From Coleophoma eucalyptorum (lineage: Eukaryota > Ascomycota > Leotiomycetes > Helotiales > Dermateaceae), in contig JALRME010000016.1 in assembly GCA_026120035.1 (NCBI GenBank), forward strand, positions 434,001 to 498,000: a stretch of DNA of 64,000 bases, given 5' to 3'. The stretch's first letter is position 1; each line of letters starts with the position of its first letter. A model generated the notes under the pieces. That model was given only the letters and a program-made list of their open reading frames with translations, was not told the origin of the DNA and did not search any database. Positions 11,926 to 22,752 of the stretch are shown here, in pieces. The position numbers were made by a program, and so were the translations under genes.

Positions 11926-13544
11926 AGCCGCTATTGCCGCTGTGGCTGTCGTTGAAGGGAATCAATGAATGGAAAAAAGAGTGAAAAGAACAACGAAGAA
12001 AAGGACAACAAAAAAGAATGAAGTGAGGTGCAGAGGAAAGAATTCACAAAGAAGGTATCATATCATTTAAGGACGATGTGCTGGGAAATTTCTAGAATGG
12101 CTGAAAGTCGGCGTCAGCGATGCCAAACACAGAAGCGTAGAGGCTTACAACACAAACTATCCACTTCCCAAGTGCAGAGCCCACAACAAGAGAGGCCAGG
12201 CAAAGACTCGCCGTCGCCATGCTCTTTGCCCGTCTTGGTCGGGTTGATAAGTTCCTCGACTCGCTGCTCCTATCGCCGAGCTTCTGGGCCTTAGCTAAGC
12301 GACTGCTTCCGGTTGTCCTGACGTCGCGCCCTGCCTGCTTGCAACTTAGTCCATCCACTTCTGATTTTTTAATTGCTTGGAGATAGGCATATCTGTACAC
12401 TTTGGAAGTCTCGGTCGTGTTGTTGAGGCTAAAAAGGAGGAAAAAGGCTTGCTTTGTTCGGAAATTTTTCGGGGTTTTGGAATGGAAGACTATTGATCGG
12501 GAGGAATGTATCAAGGGGCTTTCGAGTCCTCCGATTCTGCCAACAAGGAAGCGTGTCCATGACTGGCTACAGTATCTTCAGCTTTTCGGCTCGTTCCGAC
12601 TTCTCTTCTCTAGGCACATCGTGACGGTGGCGACTTTGAGAATTTTGTATGGTTGGGTGTTATGTCTAAAGTTAGGAAGCTCGCTAGTACAGGGCTTCCA
12701 CGTGTAACCATGCGTGGCTGCCATGAGAACCGGCTACATATCAAACAACTAGAATATCTGAAGAGGTAAAGATCCCACAGCTTATCAGTTATATAGGATT
12801 CAGAGGTAAACATGAATGGTACTTGGCATAAAACGACGGTAGGTCCCTGGCGTCGGTTGTATTACCAGCTGTGTGTCACCTAAACCGCCACCTTCATATG
12901 TTTTATGAGTCCTTCCAAGGTTGTATCTAGAAAAAAAGTGAGATATTGCTCGAGTCACAAATTCTTGAAACATGGGATACTTCTCTATCTGCTCAAATCA
13001 ACTTCAGGTTCTTGAAATTTTTTCTTTGCTTTGATTTATTTTTGAAAGAAAATCACAGTCTCCACCCTAAACACAACCCGGCTCTTCAACTTCACTAATC
13101 TTCCTCTTTGGCTTCGATCTCTACCACAAAATCTCTTGCCGCTTCCTATTGCCTTAGTATTTTCCTTCTTTTGTGGTATTGCGTTAAGCTCCTGCCTGAA
13201 CGTAATCTCTTCCTCAACTTCATTCGGGCTCAGAATTCTTCCTTGGTTTAACATGCACATCGCCTCTTGATCCTATCCTTACTTAAAACATTTATCTTCG
13301 ACTTGCGTTTCCTTAGTTTCACTACTTTCAACAAAGGAAATTTCAACTCGCCCTTCTATCCAGACAACACTACATTATAGCCAGGGCCAAAACCTAAACC
13401 AATTCACATCCAGCATCCTTCTCTGACCTCAAGCTTCAGCGCTCATCGCATCATCCAAACTTTCTGAGATCTGTGGATATTTCATCAATCTTTAGCTCAT
13501 GCGCAGTCTTCTGTGTACGCATCATTCACTGCTTTGGCTCCTTT
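11926..13544. other. Divergent intergenic region between the WSC gene and the GTPase gene
   Basis: This is the shared upstream region of a minus-strand and a plus-strand gene. A CT-rich leader-like stretch precedes the GTPase start (about 13060-13480). The ORFs seen here (for example 12092-12514 minus) show no domain, conserved motif or good ATG context. Confidence 0.45.
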
Positions 13545-16500
13545 ATGTTCTTCTTTTATCAAAACTGTGAGGTTCGAACTAACAGCATTGTCAGGTCGGG
13601 TTACTTTACCCTCAACTTCACAACTGCTACGAGCTCAACTCGACATTTGAAAGACGATCTATTGCCTTGCTACATTACAAAACTTTCATACGCTTTCCCA
13701 TTAGTTGAACTCAGCCCAAGGCATCCAATACTAAAGACATCCAGCATTAGTTTAGGAGTCCAACCAAGCTGGGGTCGCCAAATTCGTTGACTCACCCACC
13801 TGAGTCTTCCAAGGCGAATTCGGCAAGTAGATGCACATCAGTAAGCCCCGCCGAAAGTAATTTTGAGGAAGATCAAAGCGAAATTCTAGCATCTCCACCA
13901 ACTTTCCCAAACGAAGGTGCTGCTTATGAAAATGAGCCCATTGCTATCTCAGCAAGTGATGAGGTATGTGCATGGGATTCGACCAGAGCTAGTTCACAAC
14001 TAACCTGGTTTTAGATCGAAACCAAGCCGCGAGAGCTTGATGTGGCACGCAGAGTTGCCCAGAAAGAAAAGGCATCGCGCGCTGGACAAGAGTTTCTGCA
14101 AGGACTTATAGAATACCTTGAAGAACCTGGCAACTCAATTGAGGAGGCCATGCCATTGAAAGGGCAGGCGAATCAGCTACTTGAGCATGCTGATATCCCA
14201 AAGACATTCATTGGGGTTGTTGGGTTCACTGGATGTGGAAAATCCTCTCTGGTCAATGCTTTACTTGATGAAGAGATGATCGTACCAACCAGCGCAATGA
14301 GAGCAAGTACGTCCGTTGTGACCGAAATCTCATGGAACGATTCCGACGATCCTGCCAGAATTTACACTGCAGTCATCGAATTCATCAGTTATGATGAATG
14401 GCGAGCTGAAATCGAAATTCTGCTTTATGATATTCAAAACAGACCCAATGGCGAGAATTTAAGTATACGATCCAGCAGTGAGGCCAGCATAGCACTCGCC
14501 AAGATTTCTGCCGTCTATCCTAACGTCAATCTCAACAGACTGTCACATGTATCTCCAGATGATCTTCTAAATGAACGAGATCTTTCAGAAGTGTTGGGGA
14601 AAGAGTCAATTATACATGACCACAGCGCAAAGAATTTCCAGAAGCTGATCAATAACTACATTGAAAGTGTGGACAGAGATAATGAAAATGAGACAACTGT
14701 TGCGTACTGGCCTCTAGTCCGCTGCGCCAAGATCAAGACGAAAGCTCCTCTCTTACGCAACGGTCTAGTACTTGTCGATTTACCGGGACTAGGCGATTCA
14801 AATGCCGGACGGACACAAGTCACGCAAGCATATCTTCAGAACGTCAAGTATCTCTGGATCGTTTCCGACATCGTACGCGCTGTCGATGACCAGATTGCCA
14901 CAGATTTACTAGGCAAGTCGTTTCGACGCCAGTTGCTAATGGATGGGCGATATGGTGATAATTATATCACCTTTGTCATGACGAAAACTGACCAGGCCAA
15001 CGTTCAAGATGTTATTCGATCTCTCAATTTGGAGCACGCCGGTTCTAATTTAGATAAAATCTATATTCGAGAATTGCAAATGAGACAGGAGATTAGCGAC
15101 ATCATGCAATCTTTAGCTACAGCCAGAAAAGAAAGCAAGGCTGCAAGAAAGTCCATCACAAAATTCAAGAAAGAAGTCGAAAAACTTACGAGAGTTCCGG
15201 CTCCAAACCGCAAGCGCAAGCGAGGAGAAATAGGCAATACCAAGCTACAGCAAAACAGGCTCTTACTTGATACCGAGGAACAGGACCTAGAAAGTTTATG
15301 GAAGATTGTTCATCGCCCAAAGTACCTTCGCGCTAGGATCTCTAGTCTCCAAAAAGAAATCCGAGGTCTAAAGTCGGAGGTGGTCTCTGTCTGTATCAAA
15401 GCTCGCAACCAGTACACCAAAATGCATCTGAGTGTCGATTTTGAGAATGGCCTGAAGGAGATATGGCAGGAAATGCACAGGTCGGAGCGTGAAAAGTTAG
15501 AGACAAAAGAAGGAGGCACAGAAATAAGGCTCAAATCCTTTTGCATATCTTCCAAAGCATACCATAAGCTCTGTGGAAGATTTGCGCGTGATGATACACC
15601 TAAGGGATTTTTCACTGCTGCTGACACTGGAATTCCTGAACTGCAAGATTATGCAGAGTCTTCAACACTGGCCGAGCGAGAGCGAGCAGCAGACCAATTT
15701 CTCATCAAACTGCGACTGTTCAACTCGATGCTCAAGTCATGGGCAGAGGACAAGGCTTGCTTGAATTTGGGAGAGGCTGAAGCAGATCTGAAAAAAACCA
15801 TCGACACATATCTAAATAATTTAAAGCAGGCAAGGTTTTCTGATTCTATGGACTAAATAGACTAGCTAACTGCGTTAATTAGACATTTCAAGACGAAACA
15901 AATGATGCTTTTAACAAAATCCTAAACTTAATTCAAAACACCATACAATCCAGCCTTGAAACAGCAACCCTAAATAGCAGAACTTCGGCCTTGAAGCACA
16001 TGAAAGACATTATTGATTCCGGTATACCATTCCAAACATGGAAAGCGATCTGCAAAAGAAAGGGAGTTTTCATCAACTCGAAGAAAATCGACTACGACTG
16101 GAACAAGCTTTTCTATGAGGCTTTCCTGGAGGAGATTGCCATTTCATGGAATGAGGTAATCAACGTAAAGATGAAAGAAACTATCGAAGTCTACTCACAG
16201 AAGCTTTTTGATGGTCTTCATAACCTTTCTAAAGAAATAGAATCTTCCATCAATCTGCTTCTTCGATTGCAGCAAGAGCCATGGAAGAAATGGCTGGATG
16301 AGGAGTTTGAAATCCTAGAGGATTACTTAGATCTTTATAGTTCCGCGGCATTGGAAGAGATTCAAAAGAGATCCAAGGAGATACATCGCCTCGTCGATCT
16401 AATGATTCTGGACTTCCTGGCTCCAATGTATAAGAAGTCCGTTGAGCAGAAAGGTATGGTTGTTTGATCCTCAATATTTACATACCCATTAACCACGTCT

Positions 16501-17139
16501 ACAGGAACCGGAACACTGCTACGGATGAAGGATATATTCTCTAAACATGTGAAAAAGAAGAGCTTTCGAGTATACAGCGGTATCGCGTCGCGACTTCTGA
16601 AAGAATTGACCAAGATGCACGATGACCTGAAGGACAAACTTATAGAAGAGTATACAGAGTTTTACAATCTACTGAAAGATAGTACGCCTACTCAAAAAGA
16701 CCGTAAGACACTGATCCTTCCGAAAACAGCTGATGATCCTCAAGTGGTTCGTCTCAGACAACACTTGCTTGCAACACTCTTGGCCTTCGAGAAAGAGCAC
16801 CGCCAGTCTATGGATGTTCAGATCCCTACATGTTCTTCTGATGATCAGCAAAGCTCCTCCGATAAGGTCAAGAGAGAAGTTCCAGACGCCAAAGTTAAAC
16901 TTGAAGGCAACAAGGAAGGTTCAGCAGAAGACTTGGATGGCGATGCTGAGTCAGAAGCCGATTCAGACTCGGACCAGGATGTCCATCTCAAGAACAGCAG
17001 TGGTTCTGAGGGTGATGATATCGAGGACAGTGATGCGGAGGACAGTAATGCTGAAGACAGTGATACAGAAGACAGTGATACAGAAGACAGTGATAGTTCT
17101 TCTATCTCTATTGATGCAGATGATGATAAGTCCTTTTGA
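13545..17139 (+). CDS. Dynamin/SLIP-GC-like large P-loop GTPase with acidic C-terminal tail
   Basis: Five exons are inferred: 13545-13703, 13751-13963, 14015-15829, 15883-16453 and 16505-17139, giving 1130 residues. The first exon is the least certain: it uses ATG 13545, a weak GTTGAA donor, and a good TACTAA branch before the acceptor at 13750. GTP-binding motifs are clear: P-loop GFTGCGKSS (residues 194-202), G3 DLPGLGDSN (from D379) and G4 TKTD (447-450). A helical, Lys/Glu-rich middle and C-terminal half follows, then an acidic tail of short D-S-x-x-E-D repeats (16960-17130). A basic KRKRGE patch near residue 525 could be nuclear-targeting. The layout resembles the nuclear GTPase SLIP-GC and related dynamin-superfamily proteins common in ascomycetes; their function in fungi is unknown. 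One intron (15830-15882) is of GC-AG type. Confidence 0.82.
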
Positions 17140-17767
17140 AGAGAAACCACTCTAAGCTTCACTTCAAGCACTTCAGCGGTCTATAGTGCTCCCCAGAGGA
17201 ATGGTTAATCTTAGGGGCCGAAAGGGAAAAAAGGCATCGGAAAACATTCATAGAATCGAGATCGGAGCTACAGTATTGGCTGGAAACAAGATTGGTAAGT
17301 AAGTTACTGCGTAGGATGCTTAATATAAATAGATCAAGCAATAAAAGCATAAATATCAAAGGTTAAGGACCCGTTGAAATTTTGTTGAAAATAAACTCTT
17401 AAATAACCCAGTATATGCTAATAGTAACCAGCGAGAAATACTCACACAAAACAATGAAACTGGAAGAAATCTTTCGAAGGTAGATAATAGGTGTGGACAT
17501 ACGTGAAGACCGTGGGTAGCAAGCCAATCACGTGTATCACGCACGCCCTTCGGCAGACACATCTCACAGTGGTAAATTGAAAATGACTCAAGCTCAAGCA
17601 CAAGCCCGATTGCATTTTTGTTACAATTCCGCTCCATCTGAACATAATACTCTCTTGAGTTTCTTCATCTGGGAGTCTTTTATCAATTGAATTTCTTGTC
17701 AACGAGAATTTCTAGGACGGCATATCACCACCAATCTGCAGCGATTACCAACTACTTAATAGCCAGA
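17140..17767. other. Intergenic region upstream of the PhzF-like gene
   Basis: AT-rich 3' flank of the GTPase gene followed by the PhzF promoter. A minus-strand ORF at 17356-17637 includes a Cys/His-containing stretch but has no convincing start or family match. Nothing else is supported. Confidence 0.4.
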
Positions 17768-18649
17768 ATGAAGCTGTCATTCACTACTCTTGATGTCTTC
17801 ACATCAACACGCTATGCCGGAAATCCATTGGCAGTCATCGAAGTACCGTCTGAGTATAAGCAAACTCTGACGCAGGAACAAAAGCAGAAAATCGGCGCCG
17901 AGTTTAACCTCTCTGAAATCGTCTTCCTCCATCTGCCAGCGGCTCACGAACCGCTCACGGAGCCTACCATTGACATTTTTACGCCTTTCTCAGAAGTCCC
18001 GTTTGCAGGCCACCCAACGGTTGGCACGGCCTTCTACCTCCTCAGTATTCGAAAGGATGGAGCAGTGGCGCTTCTCGAGAAGGCAGGCCGTCTTCCCATC
18101 TCATCAGATCCCGTGACCGGCGACGTGATGGCCGAAGTCCCTCATGATGTTCATGTTCACGAAGTAACGTTGAGAAGCGACTTGACAGACAAGCCCGCTT
18201 CGTGTGTGTCCATCGTCAGTGGCATGACGTTTATTCTCGTGCCCCTGCCGGATCTGCCAGCACTGGCAAAAGCGAACAAGCATCTGCAGGCTGAAGAAGA
18301 TATAAGTATCCTGGACAAAGGATGGCAGAATGGCCTCATTGGAACAATGTATTTTGTGGCACAAGGCGAAGATGATGTTGGACGGAAAGTTTACAGGACT
18401 CGCATGTTCGTGGAAGGGTTCGAAGACCCGGGAACAGGAAGTGCAAGTTGTTCTCTTGCATGCTGGCTGGCTTTGCAAGAAGGTGGGAGCCAGAAGCATA
18501 CGAAGTTTGCTTTCGTGCAGGGCGTTGAGATGGGAAGGAGGAATGATATTTCTGTGGAAGTGGCTATGAATGAGAAGGGAGATGGTCCAGCCCAGGTGTT
18601 TTTGAGCGGGACTGCTGTTAAAGTTATGGAAGGTTCTCTGGAAGTGTGA
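17768..18649 (+). CDS. PhzF-family isomerase/epimerase-fold protein
   Basis: Single-exon gene of 293 residues, a normal length for PhzF-type proteins (two diaminopimelate-epimerase-like halves). Motifs: the N-terminal FTTLDVFTSTRYAGNPLAVI, the catalytic-Glu region FNLSEIVFL, PFAGHPTVGTAF in the first half, and FEDPGTGSAS in the second half, equivalent to the anion-binding loop. The bacterial family member PhzF isomerises a dihydroanthranilate in phenazine synthesis. Fungal homologues have mostly unknown substrates, and no phenazine genes are nearby, so no pathway can be assigned. I chose the ATG at 17768 because the conserved N-terminus begins there; the upstream in-frame extension has no ATG. 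Confidence 0.9.
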   Translation: MKLSFTTLDVFTSTRYAGNPLAVIEVPSEYKQTLTQEQKQKIGAEFNLSEIVFLHLPAAHEPLTEPTIDIFTPFSEVPFAGHPTVGTAFYLLSIRKDGAVALLEKAGRLPISSDPVTGDVMAEVPHDVHVHEVTLRSDLTDKPASCVSIVSGMTFILVPLPDLPALAKANKHLQAEEDISILDKGWQNGLIGTMYFVAQGEDDVGRKVYRTRMFVEGFEDPGTGSASCSLACWLALQEGGSQKHTKFAFVQGVEMGRRNDISVEVAMNEKGDGPAQVFLSGTAVKVMEGSLEV

Positions 18650-19262
18650 GAGCACGGTATCATAAACCATTTAAAGTCCATTCAAGATAGAAGACATTCA
18701 AAAAGTATGACTGATTACTAGATTATCTGGTCTACACGATATGACAAACGCTCAGTGCTCAACATCTGCTGCTTTGAAAACTGAGGCTCAGTGGTAGGAT
18801 GTACAGAGTACAGCTAAAGTTGCCCGGGAAACTTCGTTTGCCATGAAAGAACGTAAGCGACGCCAAATCAGAACAGCGCGTGCAATTTCGAGCGCTATCC
18901 CTGTAGAGTAACAATATAATTCTACGCCCTATCTTGGGATTTGGAGACTGTATCTCAGAAAACTCAATCGTTTGATGATATTTAGGTCTCCAGTCACTAT
19001 TAGTTTGGGAGTACTTTCTAGTTGGAGTTGTAACAAGCCTTGCTGGGTGCTCCTTTAGGCTCTAGCTTTATCGCGACGTAGTCGCGATAAGAAATCTGCC
19101 TGTTCTGTAGCTTCCGTGTCGCAAAAACAAGTTTCTCCATAATCACCACACTTCTGTACTCTCAACGTTCAAGCTCAAGAGAAGCAGTATATCTTCAGGG
19201 TCTATTTACCCCTTCGTGTTGAACCTGGTTTTGAAAAGGGGAAGTACAGGGCCATCTCCCTC
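18650..19262. other. Intergenic region with a short GST-like fragment and inverted repeat
   Basis: No gene is supported. The region includes a perfect inverted repeat with 10-bp arms (19068-19090). Words at 19048-19086 are shared, in the same order, with the GST gene at 22381-22411. Confidence 0.4.
19068..19090. repeat. Perfect inverted repeat with 10-bp arms
   Basis: Arms TTATCGCGAC and GTCGCGATAA are separated by GTA. They could form a hairpin or bind a dimeric protein, or be a chance product of a duplicated fragment. It lies about 170 bp before the next ATG. Confidence 0.5.
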
Positions 19263-20595
19263 ATGATGTCGCCCCCAGCTCAGGAATGTCTTTTCTTTAG
19301 GCTGCCTATTGGTATGTGACCCCTCAATTGCGCAACATCTTCTAATCTGCAAGACAGAAATACGAAATGAGATCTACCGTTATCTACTCATTCCTATCCC
19401 AAGTCGACACATAGGTCTCGATGAGACAGACCCGGAACATTTTCCTGTGAAGATCCGCGATCGTTTCGAAATTGACCACTGTAATTCGGAGTTCAACCTT
19501 TGCAAAGAACGGTCTACGCATACGGAGATTCTTCAAACGAACAAGCAAATATACAATGAGGCGCTGGCGATACTCTACGGCGAGCTTACGATTTTGGTTG
19601 AGCCCGGAGACATCATCTGTTTGACAAAAGTACCCGATATCGAGCCAGCAAACAAGAGAGTATGGAGGCACAACCCACTGCACTGCGTGCGCTCGAGGAT
19701 GGACAAAGAAGGATTTGGCTACAGGCGGCGGGAATTGGAGGGACGAATGGAACCTCACGTATTTGCAAGGTTTGAGAAGATCAACTTGCTGCTCTCTTTC
19801 AATTGGACTATGGGCGAGGTGAAACTCAGTCTGGACCCTGAATATAACGTGAACAAGGCCGACGCGGAGGAGTTCATGATCGGACTGCGGAAATCGACGT
19901 TCTTGGATGACTTTGTTCGTGTTCTGTCGAATTCATACCATATCAGGCAGCTTTCCATCTCCATGGACATTGATGTTGCCGCTTTTTGGGATGACGAGGA
20001 GGAATATACTGGCGATGAGCTGGATTTCGATGATATGGAAGAACTCTATCTTGGTCTCGAAGAAGAAAGTGGGCTTTCTTCTGATTCGGAAGACTCGCAC
20101 TATCTACATCCTTTGGGCTTCCATGCTGGACCTTTACATGAGATTGATGACACAGATGGTGGCGATAGTGAAAGCACAGTGGATTCCGAAGACTTAGAAA
20201 TGGGCGAGGGGGATCATGCCGAGCTCCCGGATCCGATTGCTGAAGCTGCCGAAGACAAGGTGTGGATCAGAGCCGTGAAAGCAAATGCAAAAGCCATGGA
20301 CATGTTCCTTGAGAGTGGCATTCTTGAGCCTTTGAGGAATTTGAGCAGTGTCCAAACTGTTACAATGGATTTTGATGGCATGATAACTGATGCGCTGAGG
20401 TTAAATTGCGGTCCTGGCTACAGCCCACAGCCAGGTCATGTCAAGATGTTGCAGGAACTGAAATCAGAGATTGAAGGAAACTACCGGCGTAGTCAGGCGG
20501 CAAATGAATCCGTGACTGGCAAGCGGGTAGTGGCTGAAGTCGTAAAGAATACTCAGAGGAAGGCAAGTAAGAGCAAAAAGTTGCGAATCGGATGA
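19263..20595 (+). CDS. Fungal protein with F-box/2EXR-like N-terminus, acidic middle
   Basis: Two exons (19263-19311, 19358-20595) encode 428 residues. Splicing joins FRLPI to EIRNEIYRYLL, recreating the LP-x-EIRN-x-IY-x-LL pattern typical of a large group of ascomycete F-box-like/2EXR-like proteins. NKQIYNEALAILYGE follows at about residues 85-100, where these proteins usually carry an N-x-x-I/V-x-x-E-A motif. The middle is strongly acidic (residues about 225-310, rich in Asp, Glu and Ser), and the C-terminus is basic (RKASKSKKLRIG). Biochemical function is unknown; a ubiquitin-ligase adaptor role is only a possibility. Start: ATG 19263, with another ATG directly after it. Confidence 0.8.
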
Positions 20596-22002
20596 TCTTT
20601 CGGCCTTGGTTTATTGGACTAAGTCCAGGATCTCGTTGCAAGTCCCCTTTGAAGCTTTTCTTATTTTTATTTTGGCTCAAAGAACAAGGTAATGGACGCT
20701 TGAGAGGCGGATAGCATTCGCCCGGGCTGATGGTCAGTATCTCCAATAAGCAATATACTACGCTTCGGTGGATGTGATGCATAGCCTGAAAAGCGTGGAA
20801 TCTAGTGTCCAACGGTAGCTATGCTTGGGCTTATTCTTCCAAAAACTACTTCATGTTCAGGGGTTGGGAATGATGTGAGAAGATGGCCACTAGATCAGTG
20901 ACTACTCTTCCACGGTTGAGTCATCCCAATGTGTCATAGTGGAGCTCTCACATACAACTGCAATTGAATATCTTGACATGGCATAGTACGAGCATGAGCA
21001 TTGCATAGCTGACCTCGGACTTTGGGCGTTAACGACGCGGGTATTGTCTGCTTATTCCCATATACATCATGACAGTTCACCACGTGCTACAATATTCTAT
21101 GCAGCAGACGAAATTGTATGATATAGAGGCAGCCTGAGAGTAGGAGCCTAGCTATAATCACCTTTTGTGCGGGGATATACTATTGGCTGGCATAATGCTC
21201 GGAGGAACACTCTATCCGTCTAACGTCCTCTTGGTGCCTGTCTAACTGCTATTGGATATACTACACGTGATACCAAAAGTTGTAAATGCTCCAAAATATA
21301 GAATTTTATAGTATTTCAGATCATTTAGCCAAGATTTTCTTAGATTTTATTGTATCTTCTCCTATGATAATATAGAGAATTTATTATGTACTTCCTAAGG
21401 CATCATACTTGAAAGCTTGTGGTTTTCAACGCTTTTCTCGATCTTTAGTGCTTTTTGACTTAGCGTAACGTTAATAGCAACTAACTAGCTTCTGCTTATA
21501 TTACCTCCTCAGAACTTTTTGGGGAGTTTTTCAACTTAACTCTTGTATTGACTGAAGTTAGAGACAATAAAGGCGTATATTCATCCAACTTTGAGTTCTC
21601 TTTTATAAGTACGTTTTGTATGACTTGGACACGGCTATAGAACATATGAAACGATTGACTCAGGGATCTTGACATAATGCTAAGAAATTAGTAAGAAATT
21701 CGGAGATCTAGGAGATAATATCGGATATGATGGAGATAACTCTACAAGACCAATAAGCAACTCGAGAATACTGGGGCAGGAGTTGTTCACAATAGTCATT
21801 TACTGCTTTTGCGTTCACCAGAAGGACACTTTTCTGAAACCTGTACCCCCTACGGAATGGAAACCAAAATTTAAAGTAAGGATATGGTCGTGGTATATAA
21901 ATGTCAAAGTCCTCACCCAACTTGACAAGCTATATTCAAATCATTATAGCTCGGGTTTTGGCTTGAACTGATTGGATTGTGTACATACCACCTAAAATCA
22001 CG
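20596..22002. other. Gene-free, AT-rich stretch
   Basis: No coding potential is seen. The part at about 21250-21720 is markedly AT-rich with many TpA steps, unlike neighbouring genes, as expected of decayed repeat DNA. No terminal repeats or transposase motifs could be recognised by eye. Confidence 0.5.
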
Positions 22003-22752
22003 ATGGCGGCCCAAGATAACAAACCGACGGTTCATCATCTGAATGTACAGCAAACCAACCAATCAATGAGCACAGTACTAATGACACTTTAGAACTCTCA
22101 ATCACAATGAATTCTGTGGCTTTTAGAAGAGCTCGATATTCCATACAATCTTGTTCTCCATGAAAGGAACCCAGCATCGGATCTTGTGGCGCCGTACGTG
22201 GCACCACCAACACTGACAGCGACAGGCCCGTATGGCAGGTCGCCTCTTCTCATCTCTGGCGCCAAGGACGGGAAACGATATATCCCTGAATCGCAGGCCA
22301 TAGTGACTTATTTCCTGCGCACCTTCGATAGCAATGGTGAGAAATTCGGGCACGCTGATTGGATCCGTGACGAGGCCCTCTGCTCCTTTATCGCGACGTC
22401 TCTTAGTCGCGCGAATTTCTGCATCCTTATGCTCGACTTCGCCGTCATCAAGAACGGAAGAGCCGACAAAATGGACATTCCGGGATTACGCGCGACTTTG
22501 ATTCATCTCGAGCGCGAGCTCATGGAAAGCGGTGGGGAATGGCTTATGGGTGATAAGCCCGGTAGGCCGGATTTCTTGATGGAGTTTGCGCTATCAACGG
22601 CCAAGTCACGGAAATGGATCGACTTGGAGAAGGAATTCCCGGCTCTGGGTGCTTGGCTGGCAATGGTATATGAGAGGCCGGCTTGGAAGAGGGGAATGGA
22701 GAAGGGAAATGGTTATGACATGAGTGTCTTTCCTAAATTCCCGAGGGAGTAG
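22003..22752 (+). pseudogene. Glutathione S-transferase gene interrupted by an in-frame TGA
   Basis: Exon 1 (22003-22044) encodes MAAQDNKPTVHHLN. After a 48-nt intron (22045-22092) exon 2 runs to the TAG at 22752. The expected GST start HHLN-x-S-x-SQR-ILWLLEELDIPY is present, but the Arg codon after SQ is TGA (22108-22110). No alternative acceptor restores the frame. Downstream the frame stays open with clear GST sequence: the GRSPLLI and PESQAIVTYFL thioredoxin-fold elements, then a helical C-terminal domain (SLSRANFC, GDKPGRPDFLMEFAL). No Met occurs in frame until well into the C-terminal domain, so translation restart would lose the glutathione-binding half. It is therefore most likely a recent pseudogene. 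Readthrough or a sequencing error are alternatives. The intact product would have been about 233 residues. Confidence 0.78.

Noticed and set aside
12092..12514. 140-codon minus-strand ORF between the WSC and GTPase genes
   Set aside because: Composition is not protein-like, there is no conserved motif, and it lies in a divergent promoter.
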